DNA of 64,000 nucleotides from Streptomyces sp. RPT161 (GTDB taxonomy: Bacteria > Actinomycetota > Actinomycetes > Streptomycetales > Streptomycetaceae): NCBI RefSeq assembly GCF_027533845.1, contig NZ_JAPZVN010000025.1, positions 28,522 to 92,521 on the forward strand, read 5' to 3'. The position numbers and the translations under genes were made by a program. The notes beneath the pieces are model-generated. The model ran no database searches, was not told the DNA's origin, and was given only the letters and a program-made list of their open reading frames with translations. Numbering within the stretch: position 1 is the stretch's first letter; the number at the start of each line of letters is the position of its first letter. Below, in pieces: positions 8,130 through 16,777 of this stretch.

Positions 8130-8588
8130 GAAGACCGAAAGTCCGTCGCCCCGCCGCACCCCGCTCACGACGTCACCGAGCACGTGGGGTACCGCCTCAA
8201 GCGCGCCGCCGCGGCGCTGCGCGGCGCCATGGACAAAGCACTGCGCCAGCACGGTCTGACGGTGCCGCAGTACGCGTGCCTGGAACTGCTCGACGAGCAG
8301 CCGGGCCTGTCCAACGCCGAACTCGCCCGTGGCGCGTTCGTCACGCGGCAGTCCATGAATGTCGTGCTCCGCGGCCTCCAGGACGCGGAGCTGATCTCCC
8401 GCCCTGCCACCACCGACCACGGCCGCGCCCTCCCCGCACACCTCACCGCACAGGGCCGCAGTCGTCTCGACGCGGCTCGGTCCGCCGTCTACGCCATCGA
8501 ACAGCAGATGATCGAAGCGGTCCCGCAGCGGCGTCTGGGTGCCCTCCTCGACGACCTCGACGGTATGGCCGCAGCCCTCGGCGGTTGA
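8127..8588 (+). CDS. MarR family transcriptional regulator
   Basis: A 153-residue winged-helix repressor. The recognition region is LSNAELARGAFVTRQSMNVVLRGLQDAELISRP (about residues 62-95), followed by the wing with the DHGR motif near residue 98. The N- and C-terminal helices would form the dimer interface. Start ATG 8127 lies inside an operator-like inverted repeat, implying autoregulation. It is divergently transcribed from the VOC gene, and both are likely derepressed by the same small ligand (phenolic or antibiotic-like ligands are usual for the family, but the ligand here is unknown). Confidence 0.9.
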   Translation: MEDRKSVAPPHPAHDVTEHVGYRLKRAAAALRGAMDKALRQHGLTVPQYACLELLDEQPGLSNAELARGAFVTRQSMNVVLRGLQDAELISRPATTDHGRALPAHLTAQGRSRLDAARSAVYAIEQQMIEAVPQRRLGALLDDLDGMAAALGG

Positions 8589-8834
8589 CCTGTCGCCCCC
8601 AACCGGCGCCGACCGCGCCGGGCCGCGTTTCGAGAAGACACTGCCCCGGCTCTCCCGCGCGTCGCGCGACAGGCCAGACAGCTGCCTGCCACACCTGGAA
8701 GAGTAGAAGTCCCGGCCACTACGCAGTTGAACTGCTCGGCTTCCCGCGGCTACTACCGGCGGATGTTCGCCGGACGGGCGGTCCCGCACCAGCGCACGGC
8801 CCCGGGCAGCTTGCTGGTGCGGCCGCGTGGTGGA

Positions 8835-9800
8835 CTACAACTGCCTTAGCGCGGGCAGCAGTTCCTTCTCCGCCCAGTTCAGGAAGGGCAGTTGACTGTC
8901 GCCCCCGACCTGGACCAGGGCGACCTCGGTGAACCCGGCGTCCGCGTACGGTCGTACGGCCTGTACGAATTCGTCCACGTCGTCTCCGCAGGGGATGGAC
9001 GAGGCCACGTCCTCAGGCCGTACGTAGGCGTTGGCCGAGGCGAAGGCGGCGGGGCCGGGCAGTTCCGCATTGACCTTCCAGCCGCCGCCGAACCAGCGGA
9101 ACTGGTCGTGTGCGCTACGTACGGCGGTCGCCCGGTCCGGGTCGTAGCAGACGGGTAGTTGCCCGACTCGTGGTTTCCCGCTGCCGCCGTGCTTGTCGAA
9201 CGCGGTCAGCAGCTCCGCTTTCGGCTCGACGGCGATCACCAGGTCGGCCAGTTCCCCGGCGAGTTCGCAGGAGCGGGGACCGGAGACCGCGATGCCGATC
9301 GGGGGCGGCTGCTCGGGCAGGTCCCACAGCTTGGCGGACTCCACGTCGAAGTGTTCACCGCGGTGGTTGACGTATCCGCCCGCGAAGAGGGCCCGGATGA
9401 TGTGCACGGCCTCGGAGAGCATGTCCTGGCGTACGGCAGCCGCTGGCCAACCGCCCCCGATGATGTGCTCGTTGAGGTTCTCACCCGAGCCCAGGCCGAG
9501 CCGGAACCGGCCCTCGGACAGCAGCTGGACGGTCGCCGCCTTCTGCGCCACGACAGCGGGGTGGTAGCGCAGCGTCGGGCAGGTCACATAGGTCATCAAC
9601 GGGATACGTTCGGTGGCCTGCGCCGCAGCGCCGAGCACACTCCATGCGTAGGGGGAGTGCCCCTGCGAGTCGAGCCACGGGAAGTAGTGGTCTGAGGTGA
9701 CCGAGAAGTCAAAGCCCGCCTGCTCCGCGCGGACCACATGGTCCACGAGCTCCCGGGGTCCTGCCTGCTCCGTCATCATCGTGTAGCCGATCTGCACCAT
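8835..9800 (-). CDS. F420-dependent LLM-class oxidoreductase (G6PDH-like family)
   Basis: A 321-residue luciferase-like monooxygenase-fold protein of the TIGR03557-type F420-dependent glucose-6-phosphate dehydrogenase-like group. Signatures: SVTSDHYFPWLDSQGHSP near residues 33-50 (F420-binding Asp-His), MTYVTCPTLRYHPAVVAQ near 70-90, RFRLGLGSGENLNEHI near 96-112, and IAVSGP near 172. The start is ATG 9800. It would use reduced or oxidised deazaflavin F420 in the cytoplasm; the substrate is unknown. It stands alone, about 245 bases from the MarR gene; the space between holds nothing recognisable. Confidence 0.85.
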   Translation of the reverse strand: MVQIGYTMMTEQAGPRELVDHVVRAEQAGFDFSVTSDHYFPWLDSQGHSPYAWSVLGAAAQATERIPLMTYVTCPTLRYHPAVVAQKAATVQLLSEGRFRLGLGSGENLNEHIIGGGWPAAAVRQDMLSEAVHIIRALFAGGYVNHRGEHFDVESAKLWDLPEQPPPIGIAVSGPRSCELAGELADLVIAVEPKAELLTAFDKHGGSGKPRVGQLPVCYDPDRATAVRSAHDQFRWFGGGWKVNAELPGPAAFASANAYVRPEDVASSIPCGDDVDEFVQAVRPYADAGFTEVALVQVGGDSQLPFLNWAEKELLPALRQL

Positions 9801-10214
9801 ATGGCACGCTTTCCCGCTCGGTACCGTGGCTAACGTGTCTCCGACCGATCACCGCGTGGTGTGACGCGATCGGCTCAGTGGTCGCCCCGAGGGCGTTGTG
9901 GTCAGCTGGAGGTTCGCTGGCGCGAAGCGCCACCGGTGGCAGTGCTTGACCTGACGTCAGCGGTTCGCGCGATCCTACGCGCAGTAGTGGAATGGTTACT
10001 CTTAGGGCCGTTCGCTGTTATCCCACTCGGCGCTGGGTACCGGCAACCCGGAGCCTGCAAGGCGCGGGAACCGTGGCGCCGCCAGCGGGCCGAGGCGCTC
10101 CGGAGAAGACCCGGAAAAATTTTTCCCGGACGATGTCGATCCGGCCGTCGCCCGATCGACGCAAGGGTGAGAGGCGGGGAAAGAGTCACCGCCCTCCTTG
10201 ATCGAGGAGTCACC
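9801..10214. other. Intergenic stretch with an A/T palindrome
   Basis: No gene is supported in this 414-base stretch; an open plus-strand frame runs through it but has no family resemblance before 10215. It contains GGAAAAATTTTTCC (10113-10126) flanked by CCGG on both sides, a perfect palindrome of A5T5 in DNA of about 70 percent GC, and a smaller inverted repeat near 9914-9932. These may be a regulator site or DNA-bending element for the following YCII gene. Confidence 0.4.
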
Positions 10215-10571
10215 ATGCCGCGTTTTCTGTCGCTGATCCGCATCGACGAGCAGGACCACCCCATCAAGTACGCCACCCCGGAGTTCGGTGAGCGTATGGG
10301 CGCGCTGTTGGAGGAGATCACCAAGGCCGGGGTCATGCAGGAGACCGCCGGGCTCACCCCCACTTCCGACGGAACCCGGCTCACCTGGTCCGGCGGCAGG
10401 ATCAGCGCCACCGACGGTCCCTTCACCGAGAGCAAGGAAGTCGTCGGCGGTTACGCCATCCTTCAGGCCAAGGACAAGGCCGAGGCGCTGGAGTGGACCC
10501 GGCGGTTCCTGGAGGTCCACGACGAGCACATGAGGGTCACCGCGGAGGTCCGCGAGATCACCGAGGGCTGA
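10215..10571 (+). CDS. YCII-related (DGPF domain) protein
   Basis: A 118-residue protein with the characteristic TDGPFTESKEVVGGY motif (about residues 63-77) of the DGPF/YCII family, small ferredoxin-like-fold proteins. ATG 10215 was chosen over longer in-frame starts because GAGGAG lies 4-5 bases upstream and homology begins there (MPRFLSLIRIDE). Family members often neighbour ECF41-type sigma factors; here the nearest such sigma gene is 45 kb away. The reaction is not established. It is convergent with the GPP34 gene and separated from it by a strong terminator. Confidence 0.85.
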   Translation: MPRFLSLIRIDEQDHPIKYATPEFGERMGALLEEITKAGVMQETAGLTPTSDGTRLTWSGGRISATDGPFTESKEVVGGYAILQAKDKAEALEWTRRFLEVHDEHMRVTAEVREITEG

Positions 10572-10589
10572 CCCGGCGCCGCCGCCTTC

Positions 10590-10626
10590 GCCTCGATGGC
10601 ACCGCTCAGCGCGGTGCCATCGAGGC
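10590..10626. terminator. Bidirectional terminator between YCII and GPP34 genes
   Basis: A perfect 16-bp stem (10590-10605 with 10611-10626) with a 5-base loop lies between two convergent genes. There is no T-tract, as is common in high-GC actinomycetes. Confidence 0.75.
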
Positions 10627-10634
10627 CGCCGCTC

Positions 10635-11249
10635 TCACCACCCCCGCTGACGGTTGTTCTGGGCGGCCTCCTCCAGCCTTCCCACTCGCCGTCGCCGTTC
10701 CGTCGCCAGTTCCTCCAACGCGTACTCAACCGCATCAAGCACCGCCAGCACCGACTCGTCGGTGACGCTCGGCGTATCCGGTGTGCGTCTGTCGTGGATG
10801 CCGAGCGCCGCCACCAGGGCGGTGAGTACGGGCTCGTCCGACGCCCAGCGGTCGTCCGCCCGGCGGCGGTCGGGCGTATCGACCAGTTCCGTACTGGTGG
10901 TCTGGAACAGCAGCCAGCGGCGACGCCGTTGCAGGGTGATCTGTCCCTCCGCCTCGAACTCAGCCAGATACGCCGAGGACAGATCGCGGCCCCTGCGCCA
11001 CAGCCAGTCACTGATCGACTCGTACGGTGCCTCCCGTACGAGCGAGGACGCGGCCTGGTCCAGCAGGCGATCGGCGATCGTCGGCTGGTAGTTCGGCACG
11101 ATGCGGTCGCCCTCCAGGCTGACCGCCTGGGCATCCAGTAGGTCGACCAACTCGGCGCCCGCGAGCGCGAGCGAGAGGTCGCCTCGCTCCACCGGGCGAT
11201 CGGACGCGATGTCCAGGGAAACGGTGAACAGGTCCCGTGGTGTGGTCAT
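10635..11249 (-). CDS. GPP34 (GOLPH3-like) family protein
   Basis: A protein of 204 residues resembling the GPP34/GOLPH3 family, seen in Golgi phosphoprotein 3 and widely in actinomycetes. Landmarks are LALAGAELVDLL near residue 25, the tryptophan-rich SDWLWRRGRDL near 80, and an Arg-rich beta-hairpin (LQRRRRWLLF) near 105, the segment that eukaryotic relatives use for membrane or lipid contact. ATG 11249 has GGTGGAG 7 bases upstream; a GTG four codons earlier overlaps that site and is less likely. The bacterial function is unknown; phosphoinositide or membrane binding is inference from the family. Confidence 0.8.
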   Translation of the reverse strand: MTTPRDLFTVSLDIASDRPVERGDLSLALAGAELVDLLDAQAVSLEGDRIVPNYQPTIADRLLDQAASSLVREAPYESISDWLWRRGRDLSSAYLAEFEAEGQITLQRRRRWLLFQTTSTELVDTPDRRRADDRWASDEPVLTALVAALGIHDRRTPDTPSVTDESVLAVLDAVEYALEELATERRRRVGRLEEAAQNNRQRGW

Positions 11250-11378
11250 GGACGTCTCCACCTCAGGGGCGCTGCGGGCGCCGGAAGCATCAGCAACCAG
11301 CCTGCCTAGGCCATTGTCGCTCCGGGTGACCCGGGCTGCCAGTGAGGGGCGGCAGCCCGCCGCCGGAAGACCGGACGG

Positions 11379-12098
11379 TCAGGCCCCCCCGTGCCGCACA
11401 GCCGCGGCTGCCAGGCCCCGGATGATGGGATGCGGACGGGTGCCGTCACCGTGTAGTTCCGGCTGGAACAGGGTGGCCAGGAAGAACGGGTGTCCGGGGA
11501 GTTCGGCGATGCGGACGTCGCCTGCCTCGTCGGTGCCGGTGAAGCGCAGGCCGTGGCCGCGCAGCGTGTCCAAGTACCTTGGGTTCGGGCCGTAGTTGCA
11601 GTGGTAGCGCTCCACGCTCCGTTCGGCGCCGACCAGTTGGGCCGCCTGCGAGTCGGGAGCCAGCAGTACCGCGGCCTCGTGGCCGACCAGGGAGCAGGAC
11701 AGGGGGACGATCAGCGCGTCCTCGACGCTGGACCGCGGTGTGTTCTCGGCGTGTACGACGTCGCCGAGACCGCACACGTGGCGGGCGTACTCCAGCAGCG
11801 TGTGCTGGAAGCCACCGCACGTACCGAGGAACGGGATGCCCTTCAGGCGGGCGGTGTGGATGGCCGCGAGCACCCCCGCCTCGCTGCGGTACGGGCTGCC
11901 GGGCAGCACCCAGACCGCGTCGAAGCCGTCGACCCCACCGGACCCGGCCGTCTCGGCCTCCTCTGTGGGGATCCAGTAGGCGTCGAGGTCCAGGCCGTCG
12001 CGGACCCGCAGGGCGTCCAGCAGTACCGGGACGCGGGTATGAGAGCGGACCTGCGGGGAGCGGTCGCCGACCAGGGCGATACGTGCGGTGTTCGTCAT
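11379..12098 (-). CDS. CTP synthase C-terminal-like glutamine amidotransferase protein
   Basis: A 239-residue class I glutamine amidotransferase-like protein, similar to the C-terminal half of CTP synthase. It has the nucleophile-elbow motif FLGTCGGFQHTLLEYAR near residue 95 (Cys in the GTCGG context) and an HPFF...FQPEL segment near 205-215 where the His-x-Glu pair of the triad would be; here it reads LFQPELHG, so the typical HPE is altered. No synthetase half is present, so it does not by itself make CTP. ATG 12098 is favoured over GTG 12104 because GAGGA is 7 bases before the ATG. Divergent from a LysR gene, its likely regulator. Confidence 0.75.
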   Translation of the reverse strand: MTNTARIALVGDRSPQVRSHTRVPVLLDALRVRDGLDLDAYWIPTEEAETAGSGGVDGFDAVWVLPGSPYRSEAGVLAAIHTARLKGIPFLGTCGGFQHTLLEYARHVCGLGDVVHAENTPRSSVEDALIVPLSCSLVGHEAAVLLAPDSQAAQLVGAERSVERYHCNYGPNPRYLDTLRGHGLRFTGTDEAGDVRIAELPGHPFFLATLFQPELHGDGTRPHPIIRGLAAAAVRHGGA

Positions 12099-12139
12099 GG
12101 ACACATCCTCGGCGGCGGTGCTCCATCACGTCCAACGAT

Positions 12140-12151
12140 GATCCCTGGATC
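12140..12151. promoter_or_regulatory. Candidate LysR-binding palindrome
   Basis: GATCC-CT-GGATC, perfect 5-bp arms, lies in the short divergent interval between the amidotransferase-like gene and the LysR gene. LysR regulators bind dyads of this kind in shared promoter regions; the assignment is inference from position. Confidence 0.35.
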
Positions 12152-12162
12152 TTTCATTAGCG

Positions 12163-13056
12163 ATGCTGATGCACATGGATCCGCATCTCCTCCGCACCTT
12201 CGTGGCGGTCATCGAGCACGGTTCGTTCTCCGCGGCGGCCCAGGGGCTCGGCTACACGCAGTCCGCGGTCTCGCAGCACATCGCCGCACTGGAGGCTGAT
12301 CTCGGAACCCGGCTGGTGGAGCGCCGACCGGTCGGACCGACGGCCGCGGGGGAACGGTTGGTGGAACACGCCCGGCCGTTGCTGCTACGCCTTGACGCGG
12401 CCCGCGCGGACATCGCCCGGCTCCGGCAGGTGCGGCCCGCACGGCTGGCCGTGGCCTGCGCTCCCATCACACTCACGCCCGCCTTGACCATGGCGCTGGC
12501 TCGGGTGCGTGCGGCAACTCCCGGGCTCACGCTCGCAGTCGAGGTGCGCGGCCGGGACGAGGCGGTGCGGGCGGTACTGACCGGCGCGGCGGACGTCGCC
12601 CTGGTGGACGGTGTCGCCGCACCCAGCGACCCGTTGCCGCTGCCGGACGCGGGCCCGATGTCCACCCTTGCCGTTGCCGAGGCGCCCCTCGCGATCCTGC
12701 TCCCGGCCGACCACCCATTGGCCCGGCGCCCGTCACTGCGCCTCGGGGACCTCGCGGACGCCCACTGGGTGGACGCTCCGGACACGGCCGTCCCCCTCGG
12801 CCAGCTACGCTCCGCGGTCCGCTCGGATGGCTTCACTCCGCACATGACGTACGACGGGACCGATGTGCGCGGCCTCGGAGCGCTGGTCGCGAGCGGCCAC
12901 GGCCTCGCCGCGCTCCCGCTTCCCGCGGCCACCGGCCTCGCCGGGACGGCGGCCGTACGGATCCGCGCGCCGCGCCTGGTGCACCGTACGGAAGTGGTTC
13001 ACCCTCGGACGCCGACCTCGGCCGTCCGCGCGCTGGTCAGCGAGCTGAACGGCTGA
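12163..13056 (+). CDS. LysR family transcriptional regulator
   Basis: A 297-residue LysR-type regulator. The N-terminal winged helix is clear: LRTFVAVIEHGSFSAAAQGL followed by TQSAVSQHIAALE, with the ERRPVGPTAAGERL wing (residues 8-70). The remaining 220 residues form the periplasmic-binding-like effector domain. Several start codons are close together (12163, 12169, 12175); none has a strong ribosome site, and homology begins at the ATG at 12175. It is divergent from the amidotransferase-like gene, which it probably controls together with itself. The effector is unknown. Confidence 0.88.
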   Translation: MLMHMDPHLLRTFVAVIEHGSFSAAAQGLGYTQSAVSQHIAALEADLGTRLVERRPVGPTAAGERLVEHARPLLLRLDAARADIARLRQVRPARLAVACAPITLTPALTMALARVRAATPGLTLAVEVRGRDEAVRAVLTGAADVALVDGVAAPSDPLPLPDAGPMSTLAVAEAPLAILLPADHPLARRPSLRLGDLADAHWVDAPDTAVPLGQLRSAVRSDGFTPHMTYDGTDVRGLGALVASGHGLAALPLPAATGLAGTAAVRIRAPRLVHRTEVVHPRTPTSAVRALVSELNG

Positions 13057-13087
13057 CGGCGACAACCACGGCCTGGGGTGGGCTGTT

Positions 13088-13786
13088 TCAGCGCAGCACG
13101 CAGTCTCCGCAGGGAGCGGCGCCGGGCTTGCGGTGATACAGGCAGCAACTGCGCCGTCGGAAAGCCTGGTTGCCCGGCCCGGTGAGCCACTCGCCCAGGC
13201 CGCGGTGACTGCCGCGCCCCACCAGCTCACGGCCGATGGTCAGGGCCTGCCGCGCGTGCTCGGGGTGGGCCGTGGCGACCGCCTGGAGTGCCTCCGCGAC
13301 GGTGGAGGCGGAGTTGCCCCACAGCACTTTCCGGGAGATGGGCAGGAGATCGCGCAGCGCGTTCGCGACAGGCTCCAGCAGCCCGTGTCCCATCGAGTAC
13401 ACCGCTTCCGGCGAAGCCTCCCGACAGGCTGTGGGCCGGGCCAGGTGCAGTGGTACCGCGCCACCCGGTGCGGGCAGCCAGCTCAGGTCACCGCCGGTCA
13501 GGTCGAGCAGCAGTCCGTGGCGCAGGTACGCGCCGAGCAGCGGGGACCAGATCCGGGCCGCCAGCCCCTGGAACATGACGGAGGCGGCCACCCGCCGCTC
13601 CGCCAGGTCGAGGCGTCGTGCGACACCGTCGACACGGTCGCCGAGCACGCGGCGATCGGTCGCCAACTCGGTCCAGGGGCGGGCGCCGTGGGGTGGTGGA
13701 CCGGTGCTGACGGTGAAGAAGCGCCCCAAGGCGGCGAGTTGGGGGAGATCCGGGAAGGCACGGTCCGGGTCGATGGATGGTGGCAT
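13088..13786 (-). CDS. (2Fe-2S)-binding protein, FhuF/ferric reductase-like
   Basis: A 232-residue cytoplasmic protein ending in RRRSCCLYHRKPGAAPCGDC, the Cys-Cys-x10-Cys-x2-Cys iron-sulfur motif of FhuF-type siderophore/ferric iron reductases. ATG 13786 is chosen (AGGA 8-9 bases upstream); a GTG six codons earlier is possible. It is divergent from a cobalamin riboswitch and BtuFCD-like importer. FhuF proteins reduce ferric siderophores; reduction linked to corrinoid uptake or assimilation is only a suggestion from the context. It is not under the riboswitch, which faces the other way. Confidence 0.82.
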   Translation of the reverse strand: MPPSIDPDRAFPDLPQLAALGRFFTVSTGPPPHGARPWTELATDRRVLGDRVDGVARRLDLAERRVAASVMFQGLAARIWSPLLGAYLRHGLLLDLTGGDLSWLPAPGGAVPLHLARPTACREASPEAVYSMGHGLLEPVANALRDLLPISRKVLWGNSASTVAEALQAVATAHPEHARQALTIGRELVGRGSHRGLGEWLTGPGNQAFRRRSCCLYHRKPGAAPCGDCVLR

Positions 13787-13827
13787 CGGTCGCGATCCTG
13801 CCACAGATGCCGCAGAACATATCCCCT

Positions 13828-13978
13828 AAGATGTTGGTGGATGCCAGGAAGCCGGTGCAATTCCGGCACGGTCGCGCCACTGTGATCGGGGAGCGAACCT
13901 CAACGAAGGCCACGGCCGTAAGGCGGGAAGGCCGAGGGGAGCGCTGATCCGGGAGTCAGGAGACTGGCCCGCTGCTGT
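13828..13978 (+). ncRNA. Cobalamin riboswitch
   Basis: The plus strand carries the classical B12-riboswitch landmarks in the right order: GGAAGCCGGTGCAATTCCGG near 13847-13866, GCGCCACTGTGA near 13873-13884, a variable arm with an AAGGCGGGAAGGCC stretch, and the B12 box GAGTCAGGAGACTGG near 13953-13967. A GC-rich hairpin (ggcccggttccgg) sits just before the translation start and could hide the ribosome site of the substrate-binding protein gene. It should shut off the downstream importer when adenosyl- or other cobalamin is plentiful. Confidence 0.92.
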
Positions 13979-14022
13979 ACCCCGACTCCGGCCCGGTTCC
14001 GGTGAGAGGATCCAACTCCATC

Positions 14023-15000
14023 ATGCGCATGCGCGTGCTTCCCGGCCTCGCGGCGGCCGTCTGCCTGCTGTTCCTGGCGGGCTGCGGCTCGGCCGTGCCC
14101 AAGCCCGACCCGACGGGCACCGTCAAGGGCTTCCCGTACACCGTGCACAACTGCGGCGTTACCACCACCTACCGACACCCGCCCACCCGCGCGGTGACGC
14201 TCAACCAGCACACCACCGAGATCATGCTGGCGCTGGGACTGCGGAAGTCCATGGTCGGTACCGCCTACCTGGATGACGCGGTCCTGCCGCAGTACCGGGA
14301 CGCCTACGACTCGGTCAAGGTGCTGGCCAAACGGTATCCCTCCCAGGAGGCGCTGCTCTCCGCCGAACCCGACTTCGTCTACGGCGGCTTCACCAGTGCC
14401 TTCGACGAGTCCCAGGGGCGTGGCCGTGCCGCTCTCGCCAAGGACGGCATCAACACCCACCTCAGCATCGAGAACTGCCCTGCCGGCCCGGTGACCGAGA
14501 CCACCGACGACCAGGAGATCCTGACCATCGGCCGGATCTTCGCCGTGGAGGACCGGGCGAAGGCTCTGGTCGCCTCGATGCACACCGCCTTGGACCGGGT
14601 TCGGTCCCAACTCGCCCATGCGAAGCCGGTGAAGGCGTTCGTCTACGACAGCGGCGAGCGGACCGCGTTCACCGCTGGTGGCGCGGGCATCGGCAACGAG
14701 ATCCTCGAACTGGCCGGTGGCAGCAATGCCTTCGCCGACCTCGACAAACGCTTCGGTGACGTGTCGTTCGAGCAGGTCGCCCAGCGCGCCCCCGACGTCA
14801 TCGTCATCTACGACTACGGGGAGCAGTCTGTAGCGGCCAAGAAGGCCTTCTTGCTGTCGAACCCGGCGCTCAGGGACGTGCCTGCCATTCGCCACCGGCA
14901 CTTCGCCGTACTGCCGCTCAGCTCGACGGTGTTGGGTGTGCGGCTGCCTTCGGCGGTCGAGTCGCTGGCCAGGCAGCTGCATCCGGGCGACTTCCGATGA
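14023..15000 (+). CDS. BtuF-like corrinoid ABC transporter substrate-binding lipoprotein
   Basis: A 325-residue exported lipoprotein: basic start, hydrophobic core and lipobox FLAGC near residue 20. The body is a class III periplasmic-binding fold (AVTLNQHTTEIMLALGL near 65; DVIVIYDYG near 255). It is the first gene behind the cobalamin riboswitch, so its ligand is most probably a cobalamin or precursor. Proteins of this sequence type are often named putative F420-0 ABC transporter components in databases, a label derived from phylogenetic profiles. ATG 14023 is chosen; an AGAGGA lies 12 bases away, which is long, and ATG 14029 or GTG 14002 are alternatives. It overlaps the permease start (ATGA). 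Confidence 0.85.
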   Translation: MRMRVLPGLAAAVCLLFLAGCGSAVPKPDPTGTVKGFPYTVHNCGVTTTYRHPPTRAVTLNQHTTEIMLALGLRKSMVGTAYLDDAVLPQYRDAYDSVKVLAKRYPSQEALLSAEPDFVYGGFTSAFDESQGRGRAALAKDGINTHLSIENCPAGPVTETTDDQEILTIGRIFAVEDRAKALVASMHTALDRVRSQLAHAKPVKAFVYDSGERTAFTAGGAGIGNEILELAGGSNAFADLDKRFGDVSFEQVAQRAPDVIVIYDYGEQSVAAKKAFLLSNPALRDVPAIRHRHFAVLPLSSTVLGVRLPSAVESLARQLHPGDFR

Positions 15001-16016
15001 CCCGGTACTGGTCGGTGGTCGCGGGGCTGCTCGTCCTGCTGTTCGCGGTCGCCACGTTCGGGGTCGCTCTCGGTTCGGTGGCGGTGCCGCCCGGACAGGT
15101 CTGGCGGATCCTGCTGCACAGACTGGCGCCGCCGCTGGTCGGCGCCGACTGGCCGCAGGTCCGGGACACCATCGTGGTGGGCGTCCGACTGCCCAGAGTG
15201 CTGCTCGGCGGGACTGTGGGGGCGGGGCTGTCGGTCTGCGGGATGGCACTTCAGGCCCTGGTGCGCAATCCACTCGCGGACCCGGCACTGCTCGGCGTCT
15301 CCTCCGGGGCGAGCGTGGGCGCGGTGTTGGTGGTTGTCTGCGGAGTCACCCTGTTCGGACAGTATTCGCTGTCCGCCGCCGCGTTTCTCGGTGGGCTGGT
15401 CGCGTTGCTGGTGGTCTACGCTCTGGCGCGATCGGGCGGTCGGATGACGACGGTACGGCTGATCCTGGCCGGGGTGGCCACCGCCCAGGTGCTGTCGGCG
15501 GTGGCCAGCTTGCTGATCGTGACGTCCGGCCAACCGCAGCAGGCACAGGCCGCGTTGCAGTGGATGCTGGGTGGGCTGGGCGGCACCGGCTGGGACGGTC
15601 TGTGGCTGCCCGCGGTCGCCGTGCTGGCCGGCACCGTCGTACTGCTGGGGACGGCCAGGCAACTCAACCTGCTGCTGGCCGGGGAGGAGGCCGCCGCGGC
15701 GCTCGGCCTGGACGTCGGCCGCTTCCGTGGCCTGTTGTTCGTGCTGTGCGCCCTGTTGACCGGGGTGATGGTGGCGGTCAGTGGCGCGATCGGGTTCGTC
15801 GGCCTGATGATGCCGCACATTACCCGGCTGCTGGTCGGTGCCAACCACCGGCGCGCCCTGCCTGTCGCCGCGCTGCTCGGCGCGGTCTTCCTGATCGCCG
15901 CCGACCTGCTCGCCAGGACGGTGATCCGCCCCGAGGAGATACCTGTCGGCATCGTCACGGCGCTGGTCGGCGGCCCTGCCTTCCTGTGGCTGATGTACCG
16001 CAGGGGGCTGGCATGA
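14997..16016 (+). CDS. BtuC/FecCD-family ABC transporter permease
   Basis: A 339-residue inner-membrane permease of the FecCD/BtuC family with about nine to ten transmembrane helices. Family landmarks: RLPRVLLGGTVGAGLSVCG (about residues 63-81), NPLADPALLGVSSGASVGA (about 91-109) and AVSGAIGFVGLMMPHITRLL near 260-280, which includes the coupling region that contacts the ATPase. The ATG overlaps the stop of the binding-protein gene and its own stop overlaps the ATPase start, so the three genes form one tightly coupled operon under the riboswitch. Confidence 0.92.
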   Translation: MTRYWSVVAGLLVLLFAVATFGVALGSVAVPPGQVWRILLHRLAPPLVGADWPQVRDTIVVGVRLPRVLLGGTVGAGLSVCGMALQALVRNPLADPALLGVSSGASVGAVLVVVCGVTLFGQYSLSAAAFLGGLVALLVVYALARSGGRMTTVRLILAGVATAQVLSAVASLLIVTSGQPQQAQAALQWMLGGLGGTGWDGLWLPAVAVLAGTVVLLGTARQLNLLLAGEEAAAALGLDVGRFRGLLFVLCALLTGVMVAVSGAIGFVGLMMPHITRLLVGANHRRALPVAALLGAVFLIAADLLARTVIRPEEIPVGIVTALVGGPAFLWLMYRRGLA

Positions 16017-16777
16017 GCGAGCTGTGTACGGAGTCGGTGACCGTGCTCGCGGGCGGGCGCGCACTGGTCGACGCGGTCTCGCTGCGGGCCGGGCCGGGCG
16101 AGGTGCTGGGACTGGTCGGCCCCAACGGCGCCGGGAAGTCAACCCTGTTGCGTACCTGCTACCGGGCGCTGCGGCCGACATCCGGACGGGTGTTGTTGGA
16201 CGGCGAGGACGTCTGGCGGATGCCCGGGCGGCGGTTTGCCCGCGGGCTGGCCGCGGTGCTTCAGGAGACGCCGGCGGACTTCCAACTGACGGTGCGCGAC
16301 GTGGTGTTGATGGGGCGTGCGCCGTACCAGCGTGCCTTCCACGGCGAGGGCCGAGAGGACCGGCAGGCCGTTGGCACCGCTCTGGAGGCCTTGGGCGTTG
16401 CCGAACTGGCCGAGCGGCGCTTCGATCGGCTCTCCGGCGGCGAGAAGCAGCGGGTGCTGATCGCCAGGGCGCTGGCCCAGCAGCCGTCGGTGATGGTGCT
16501 GGACGAGCCGACCAACCATCTCGACCTGCGCCACCAGCTCGACGCCCTCCTGTTGGTAAGGAAGTTGGGGGTCACGGCCGTCATCGCGCTGCATGACCTC
16601 AATCTGGCGGCCGCGTTCTGCGATCGCGTCTGTGTGCTGCGCGGCGGTCGGCTGCTGGCCGCCGGGACCCCGGAGGCGGTGCTCACTCCGCGACTGATCG
16701 CCGACGTCTACGGAGTGGCCGCGGAAGCCACCCGGCATCCGCGTACCGGGAAGTTGAACATCGTCGTGCTTCCGTAG
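16013..16777 (+). CDS. BtuD-like ABC transporter ATP-binding protein
   Basis: A 254-residue ATPase. Walker A is GPNGAGKST (about residues 37-45), the Q-loop is LQETPADF, the signature is [19 protein letters not shown] near 141, Walker B is [12 protein letters not shown] and the switch His is in [13 protein letters not shown]. It completes the riboswitch-controlled corrinoid importer with the overlapping permease gene. The start ATG 16013 overlaps the permease stop. A longer upstream frame is only an antisense-like extension through the permease gene in another reading frame. Confidence 0.92.
   Translation: MSELCTESVTVLAGGRALVDAVSLRAGPGEVLGLVGPNGAGKSTLLRTCYRALRPTSGRVLLDGEDVWRMPGRRFARGLAAVLQETPADFQLTVRDVVLMGRAPYQRAFHGEGREDRQAVGTALEALGVAELAERRFDRLSGGEKQRVLIARALAQQPSVMVLDEPTNHLDLRHQLDALLLVRKLGVTAVIALHDLNLAAAFCDRVCVLRGGRLLAAGTPEAVLTPRLIADVYGVAAEATRHPRTGKLNIVVLP

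Noticed and set aside
8109..8789. 226-codon minus-strand frame over the MarR gene
   Set aside because: Antisense to a MarR protein with clear winged helix; no motif of its own.
13900..15288. 462-codon minus-strand frame over the riboswitch and importer
   Set aside because: Antisense to the B12 riboswitch and lipoprotein gene; no motif, Gly/Arg/His-rich shadow.
14936..16777. 613-codon frame suggesting a permease-ATPase fusion
   Set aside because: Only residues from 16013 on (the ABC ATPase) are meaningful; the upstream part is the wrong frame of the permease gene.
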